This document shows, piece after piece, positions 11,353-15,168 of a DNA stretch of 15,168 nucleotides (its first letter is position 1; each line of letters opens with the position of its first letter). The stretch is from Phycisphaerales bacterium UBA1161 (GTDB lineage: Bacteria > Planctomycetota > Phycisphaerae > Tepidisphaerales > Tepidisphaeraceae), in NCBI GenBank assembly GCA_002311745.1, contig DBZL01000063.1, forward strand, positions 1-15,168. Direction: 5' to 3'. The notes beneath the pieces were generated by a model that did not search any database, was not told the DNA's origin, and worked only from the letters and a program-made list of their open reading frames with translations. Position numbers and translations under genes: made by a program.

Positions 11353-12660
11353 GTGGCGCAGATTCGGCCATTGGCAGGGGTGCGGTATTCCCGAAGCAAG
11401 GGGTTTGATTTCTCGGACCTGATCGCCCCGCCGTATGACGTGCTGGACGATGCGACCAAGGCGGCGTTGCAGTCCAAGCATCCGAACAACATCGTGACGG
11501 TGGATTTGCCGCACCTGCCGGCCAAGAGCGTGGGCCCGGATGAGGCCTACGGACGGGCGGCGGTGACGCTGCACGCGTGGATGTCGGCGGGGATCCTGCA
11601 GCGCGATGCCAAGCCGGCGATCTATCCGTATGCGCAGACGTACGCCTACGGGGGTCGGAACTTTCATCGGCGGGGGATGATCGTGCTGGTCAAGCTGAGC
11701 CCGCTGGGCGAAGGGCACGTGCTGCCGCACGAGAAGACCTACAGCGAAGCGGTGCAGGACCGGCTGAAGCTGACGCGGACGACGCGGATGCAGCTCTCGC
11801 CGATCTTCGGATTGTTTCCCGATCCGCGGGGGCAGGTGACGGCAACGGTCTACAAGAACCTAAGCCGGCCGGAGGTGTCGGCGGTGCTGGACGGGGTGCA
11901 CAACGATTTGTGGTGCGTCACCAACAGCGACACGGTCAACGCGGTGATGGATTCTTTGTCGGCGCGGGCGATCTACATCGCCGATGGACATCATCGCTAC
12001 ACGATGGCCCTGCAATATCAAAAGGAAATGACGGAGAAAAATGGCGGGATGCTGCCGCCGAATCATCCGGCCAATTTCTGCATGTTCGTGCTGGTGGCGC
12101 TGCAGGATGATGGACTGCTGATTTTGCCGACGCATCGGCTGGTGGGCGGGCTGGAAGGGTTCGACGCGGCAGCGCTGAAGTCGGCGATCGCCGCGGTCGC
12201 GGACGTGACGGAGGTGGACTGCCGCGAAGAGAAGCTGGGGGATTACATCGAGCACGTGCTGCCGCGGCAGCCGGCGGCCACGCTGGGGCTGTTCGACGGG
12301 CGAACGCGAAAGACGCATCAAATCACCTTCAGAAATGTGGACGTGCTGGCGGAGCTGGAGCCGAAACATTCGGCGGCGTGGCGGCGGCTGGACGTCGCGA
12401 TTTTGCAGCGGTATTTGCTGGATGAGGTGATCAAGGCGAAATTCGGCGGCGCCAAAGAGCCGGCTCTGGAGCACACCGCCGACAGCGCGGCGGTGGCCGC
12501 CATGACCGATGGCAAAAAATACCAGATCGCCCTGCTGCTCAAGAGCACGCCCCTGCATGCGCTGGAGGATTTGGGAAAGACCCAGGAGCTCATGCCGCCG
12601 AAAAGCACCTATTTCTTTCCGAAACTGGCGACGGGAATGGTCCTGAATCCGATGGAATAG
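11353..12660 (+). CDS. DUF1015 domain protein
   Basis: A 435-residue protein of the DUF1015 family, cytosolic proteins of unknown function seen in many anaerobes and planctomycetes. Family landmarks are all visible. The N-terminus IRPLAGVRYS is followed by DLIAPPYDVLDDATKAAL and NIVTVDLPHL. Next come IYPYAQTYAYGG, then HEKTYSEAVQDRLKLTRTT with SPIFGLFPDP. The signature ADGHHRYTMAL lies at about residues 210-220, and a late KSTYFFPKLATGMVL ends the protein. The GTG start is fixed by AGGAG. No signal peptide or membrane segment is present. It is followed after 13 bases by two M16 peptidase genes on the same strand, so a shared transcript is likely; the link between the functions is unknown. The HHR signature suggests a hydrolase or nucleotide-binding site, which is inference only. 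Confidence 0.88.
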   Translation: MAQIRPLAGVRYSRSKGFDFSDLIAPPYDVLDDATKAALQSKHPNNIVTVDLPHLPAKSVGPDEAYGRAAVTLHAWMSAGILQRDAKPAIYPYAQTYAYGGRNFHRRGMIVLVKLSPLGEGHVLPHEKTYSEAVQDRLKLTRTTRMQLSPIFGLFPDPRGQVTATVYKNLSRPEVSAVLDGVHNDLWCVTNSDTVNAVMDSLSARAIYIADGHHRYTMALQYQKEMTEKNGGMLPPNHPANFCMFVLVALQDDGLLILPTHRLVGGLEGFDAAALKSAIAAVADVTEVDCREEKLGDYIEHVLPRQPAATLGLFDGRTRKTHQITFRNVDVLAELEPKHSAAWRRLDVAILQRYLLDEVIKAKFGGAKEPALEHTADSAAVAAMTDGKKYQIALLLKSTPLHALEDLGKTQELMPPKSTYFFPKLATGMVLNPME

Positions 12661-12673
12661 CGAGGGGGCGGAC

Positions 12674-13912
12674 TTGTCTGAACGTTATTTCCAGCACACG
12701 TTGGCCAGCGGCTTGACGCTGCTGGCCGAAGAGATGCCGGGGGTGCAGTCGGCGGCGATGGTGCTGATGCTGGCGGCGGGATCGGCCAGCGATCCTGCGC
12801 AGGCGCTGGGGAGCGCGAGCGTTTTGTCGGACCTGGTGCTGCGGGGAGCGGGGGCTCGCGATTCACGGCAGTTGAGCGACTACCTGGACTCGCTTGGCCT
12901 GCATCGCTCCAGCAGCGTGGGGGTGCATCATGCGCGATTCGCCTGCGAGGGGCTGGCGCCCAAGGTGGTGGAGGCGCTGGCGGCGTACGCGGACATCGTG
13001 CGGCGGCCGCATCTGCCGCCAAGCGGGTTCCAGGCGGCGCGCGATCTGGCGCTTCAGTCGCTGGAGGGATTGGAAGATGATCCGCGGCAAAAGTTGGTGG
13101 TGAAGCTGCGCGAGTGTTTTTTCCCCTCGCCGCTGGGGCGAAATCCGATGGGCAAACCGGCGCATCTGAGGAAGCTGACGCTGGAGGTGTGCAAGGCGGA
13201 TTGGCAGCGGCGGTATCAGGCCAAGGAGGCGATCCTGGCCGTCGCGGGAAACATCGACTTCGCGCAGGTGAAATCGGAGGTCCAGAAGCACTTTGGCCAG
13301 ATGGCAGCGACCGGTGCGCCGGTCCTGGCGCCCCGGCGGCCGCGGAAAAAATACCATCACGAAATCCAACGCAGCGAACAGACGCACATCGGGATCGCGT
13401 ATCCGTCCATCGAGGAAACGGACCAGGATTACTACGTGGTGCGATTGGCGATGGAGATTTTGGGGGGCGGGATGAGCGGGCGGTTGTTTACCGAGGTGCG
13501 GGAAAAGCGCGGGCTGTGCTACGCGGTATGGGCGGGGTACACGGGAATCAAGGGTTACGGCGCGGTTCTGGGTTACGCGGGGACGAGCAACGACCGGGCC
13601 CAGGCGACGCTGGATTGCATGGCGGAGCAGATTCATCGCCTGGCGGAGGGGGTGAGCGCCGATGAACTGCAGCGGGCCAAGATCGTGCTGAAAGCCAACA
13701 CCATCATGGACGGGGAATCGACGGCGGCGCGGGCCGGGGCGATCGCCTACGATTTTTTCATGCGCGGGCGCATGCGAACGCTGGACGAGATCACGGCGCA
13801 GATCGACGCGGTGGACCTGGAGCGGATCAACGATTTTCTGCGGCGGCACCGGCCGGGTCCGTTCACCATCGTGACCGTGGGGCCCAAGGAATTGAGACGC
13901 CCGGGAGAATAG
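12674..13912 (+). CDS. M16 family peptidase homologue lacking the zinc site
   Basis: A 412-residue protein with two M16 (pitrilysin/MPP) half domains and no signal peptide. In the first half the place of the HxxEH zinc motif reads GSASVLSDLVLRG (46-58). The two histidines and the glutamate are replaced by S49, D53 and S52, so it cannot hold the catalytic zinc. The second half keeps the substrate-gripping segment GGGMSGRLFTEVREKRGLCY, typical of M16B. The start is TTG 12674, preceded by GAGGGG at six bases; no ATG is available before the conserved region. Eight bases separate its stop from the next gene, an M16 protein with an intact zinc site. In mitochondrial processing peptidase and bacterial two-subunit M16B enzymes, an inactive subunit pairs with an active one; I infer the same here. 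Confidence 0.88.
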   Translation: MSERYFQHTLASGLTLLAEEMPGVQSAAMVLMLAAGSASDPAQALGSASVLSDLVLRGAGARDSRQLSDYLDSLGLHRSSSVGVHHARFACEGLAPKVVEALAAYADIVRRPHLPPSGFQAARDLALQSLEGLEDDPRQKLVVKLRECFFPSPLGRNPMGKPAHLRKLTLEVCKADWQRRYQAKEAILAVAGNIDFAQVKSEVQKHFGQMAATGAPVLAPRRPRKKYHHEIQRSEQTHIGIAYPSIEETDQDYYVVRLAMEILGGGMSGRLFTEVREKRGLCYAVWAGYTGIKGYGAVLGYAGTSNDRAQATLDCMAEQIHRLAEGVSADELQRAKIVLKANTIMDGESTAARAGAIAYDFFMRGRMRTLDEITAQIDAVDLERINDFLRRHRPGPFTIVTVGPKELRRPGE

Positions 13913-13920
13913 GATCGCGC

Positions 13921-15138
13921 ATGGGCATGACGTTTCATCATCGGAAGCTGGACAACGCTCTGGACGTGATCGCCGAGGCCGATGGTGATGCGCACTCGTT
14001 CGCGGCGGGCCTGTACGTGGCCACGGGAAGCCGGGATGAATCCCCGGACATCAACGGCGTGTCGCACTTTCTGGAGCACATGATGTTCAAAGGCTCCAGC
14101 CAGTACACCTGGGAAGACGTCAACCGCATCTTCGACGAGATGGGGGCGCGGTACAACGCGTTCACGACGCAGGAGAGCACGGCGTATTACGCCAACGTCC
14201 TGCCGGAATTCACGGCCCGCGCGGTCGAGCACCTGGCGCATCTGCTGCGGCCGGCCATCCGGCCGGAGGACTTCCAGACGGAAAAGAAAGTCATCCTGGA
14301 AGAGATCGCCATGCACATGGACGATCCGGGGTATCGCATTTACGAAGCGCTGATGCAGGAGCATTTCACTTCGCATCCGCTGAGCCACAGCGTGCTGGGG
14401 TCGCCCCAGTCGATCCAGAATCTGAGCCGGGATCAGATGGCGGAATATTTTTCCAAGCAGTACGGGGCGGGCAATACGGTGCTGGCGGTGACGGGGAAGC
14501 TGGATTTCGAGCAGATCGTGTCGTTGGCGGAGCAATACTGCGGCTCCTGGGCGTCGGGGACGGCGGTGCGCGATCGGGCCGAGCCGCGGTATCGTCCGCA
14601 TCGCAAAGCCCTGCACGACGGGAAGCTCAATCGGCAATACACCATGGCGATGGTGCCCGGGCCCAGCGCGCAGGACCCGCGGCGGTTTGCGGCGCGGGTG
14701 CTAGGGGACGTGATCGGCGACGCCGAGGGCAGCCGGCTGTACTGGGCGCTGGTGGATAACGCGATCGCCGAGGAGGCGGACTTCGGGTTCTATCCGCACG
14801 ACGGCTGCGGGAGTTTTTACATCTCGCTGACCACCGACCCGCAGCGGACCGAGCAGGCGCTGCAGATCACGCACAAGGAACTGGCGCGAGTGCGAGGCGA
14901 TTTGACGGAGGAGGAAGTCCAGCGGGCGAAGAACAAGATCGCCAGCGCCCTGGTGCTGGAGGGGGAAGTGCCGCTGGGGCGCATGCGGGCGATTGCGGGG
15001 CAGTGGGTGTACAACAAGGAGTACCGCTCGCTGGAAATGGACATGGCGACGCTGCTGTCGATCACCGCGGATTCGCTGCGCCAGCTCATGGGACAGTTTC
15101 CGTTCGAACCCATGACGATCGTGACGCTGGGACCCTAG
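13921..15138 (+). CDS. M16 family zinc metallopeptidase, catalytic subunit
   Basis: A 405-residue M16 peptidase. GVSHFLEHMMFKGS carries the inverted zinc motif H49-x-x-E52-H53, with the third ligand in VILEEIAMHMDDP (E127 or E128, about 75 residues on, as in the family). AFTTQESTAYYANVLPE is the usual strand next to the active site. In the second half the expected R/Y segment is altered: EGSRLYWALVDNAIAEEADF lacks the EREKRGLAY pattern that its partner retains. No signal peptide is seen, so it should act in the cytosol, or be exported by a route not evident here. ATG 13921 has AGGA eight bases upstream; ATG 13927 is an alternative. It ends the DUF1015-M16-M16 operon. Substrates are unknown. 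Family members degrade peptides or mature precursors. Confidence 0.92.
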   Translation: MGMTFHHRKLDNALDVIAEADGDAHSFAAGLYVATGSRDESPDINGVSHFLEHMMFKGSSQYTWEDVNRIFDEMGARYNAFTTQESTAYYANVLPEFTARAVEHLAHLLRPAIRPEDFQTEKKVILEEIAMHMDDPGYRIYEALMQEHFTSHPLSHSVLGSPQSIQNLSRDQMAEYFSKQYGAGNTVLAVTGKLDFEQIVSLAEQYCGSWASGTAVRDRAEPRYRPHRKALHDGKLNRQYTMAMVPGPSAQDPRRFAARVLGDVIGDAEGSRLYWALVDNAIAEEADFGFYPHDGCGSFYISLTTDPQRTEQALQITHKELARVRGDLTEEEVQRAKNKIASALVLEGEVPLGRMRAIAGQWVYNKEYRSLEMDMATLLSITADSLRQLMGQFPFEPMTIVTLGP

Positions 15139-15141
15139 GGA

Positions 15142-15168
15142 AATGACGAAATTCGAATGACGAATGAC
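15142..15168. repeat. Heptamer array AATGACG, cut by the window edge
   Basis: Starting three bases after the last stop codon: AATGACG (15142-15148), AAATTCG (15149-15155), AATGACG (15156-15162), AATGAC (15163-15168). It has the same 7-base period as the array at 10234 but another unit. The array probably continues beyond the window. Confidence 0.65.

Noticed and set aside
12863..13849. 328-residue minus-strand frame opposite the first M16 gene
   Set aside because: Arg, His and Pro-rich shadow of a GC-rich gene on the other strand; no ribosome site or domain.

Overview
The window reads as a piece of chromosome from a GC-rich Gram-negative bacterium, most likely a planctomycete. This is inferred from the combination of a PEP-CTERM exported protein, a DUF4062 remnant, LPS/O-antigen type sugar genes, a DUF1015 gene beside a pair of M16 peptidases, frequent GTG/TTG starts, and intergenic spaces filled with short tandem and palindromic repeats. 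No rRNA or tRNA is present to fix the taxonomy.

Layout. Bases 1-660 are a gene-poor repeat zone. It holds the broken 5' end of a DUF4062 gene on the minus strand and four REP-like palindromes. Bases 663-2422 are a two-gene plus-strand operon, xdhC then a mocA-like nucleotidyltransferase. These mature a molybdenum hydroxylase whose structural genes are not in the window. The operon has a candidate promoter and ends in a strong intrinsic terminator that abuts a convergent DUF167 gene. Bases 3095-4213 encode a PEP-CTERM protein, followed by a 50-odd base copy of part of the DUF167 gene. An 80-residue unknown gene (minus) is divergent from a complete tmRNA gene (ssrA, 4768-5145, plus).

Bases 5324-11243 are almost entirely minus strand and carry cell-surface sugar genes. 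In transcription order they are ispH, rmlA, a DUF4258/small-protein pair that looks like a toxin-antitoxin module, rmlB, rmlD, an SLBB lipoprotein and an hldD-like epimerase. RmlA, RmlB and RmlD are three of the four enzymes for dTDP-L-rhamnose; rmlC is absent. The heptose-type epimerase and the SLBB lipoprotein fit surface polysaccharide synthesis and export. Between the lipoprotein and the epimerase is a 365-base gap with a 13-bp hairpin followed by a plus-strand intrinsic terminator, although no plus-strand gene precedes it. I read this as a candidate small RNA.

Bases 11353-15138 are a plus-strand operon, divergent from ispH: DUF1015, an M16 peptidase homologue that has lost its zinc site, and an M16 peptidase with an intact zinc site. 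The two M16 proteins are probably a heterodimer.

I found no clearly new multi-gene system. The observations most worth following are the candidate sRNA with an anti-Shine-Dalgarno loop, the PEP-CTERM gene bracketed by duplicated DUF167 sequence, the complementary M16 pair, the truncated DUF4062 gene, the TA-like pair inside the rhamnose operon, and the family of 7-8 bp tandem arrays with inverted partners in the intergenic gaps.
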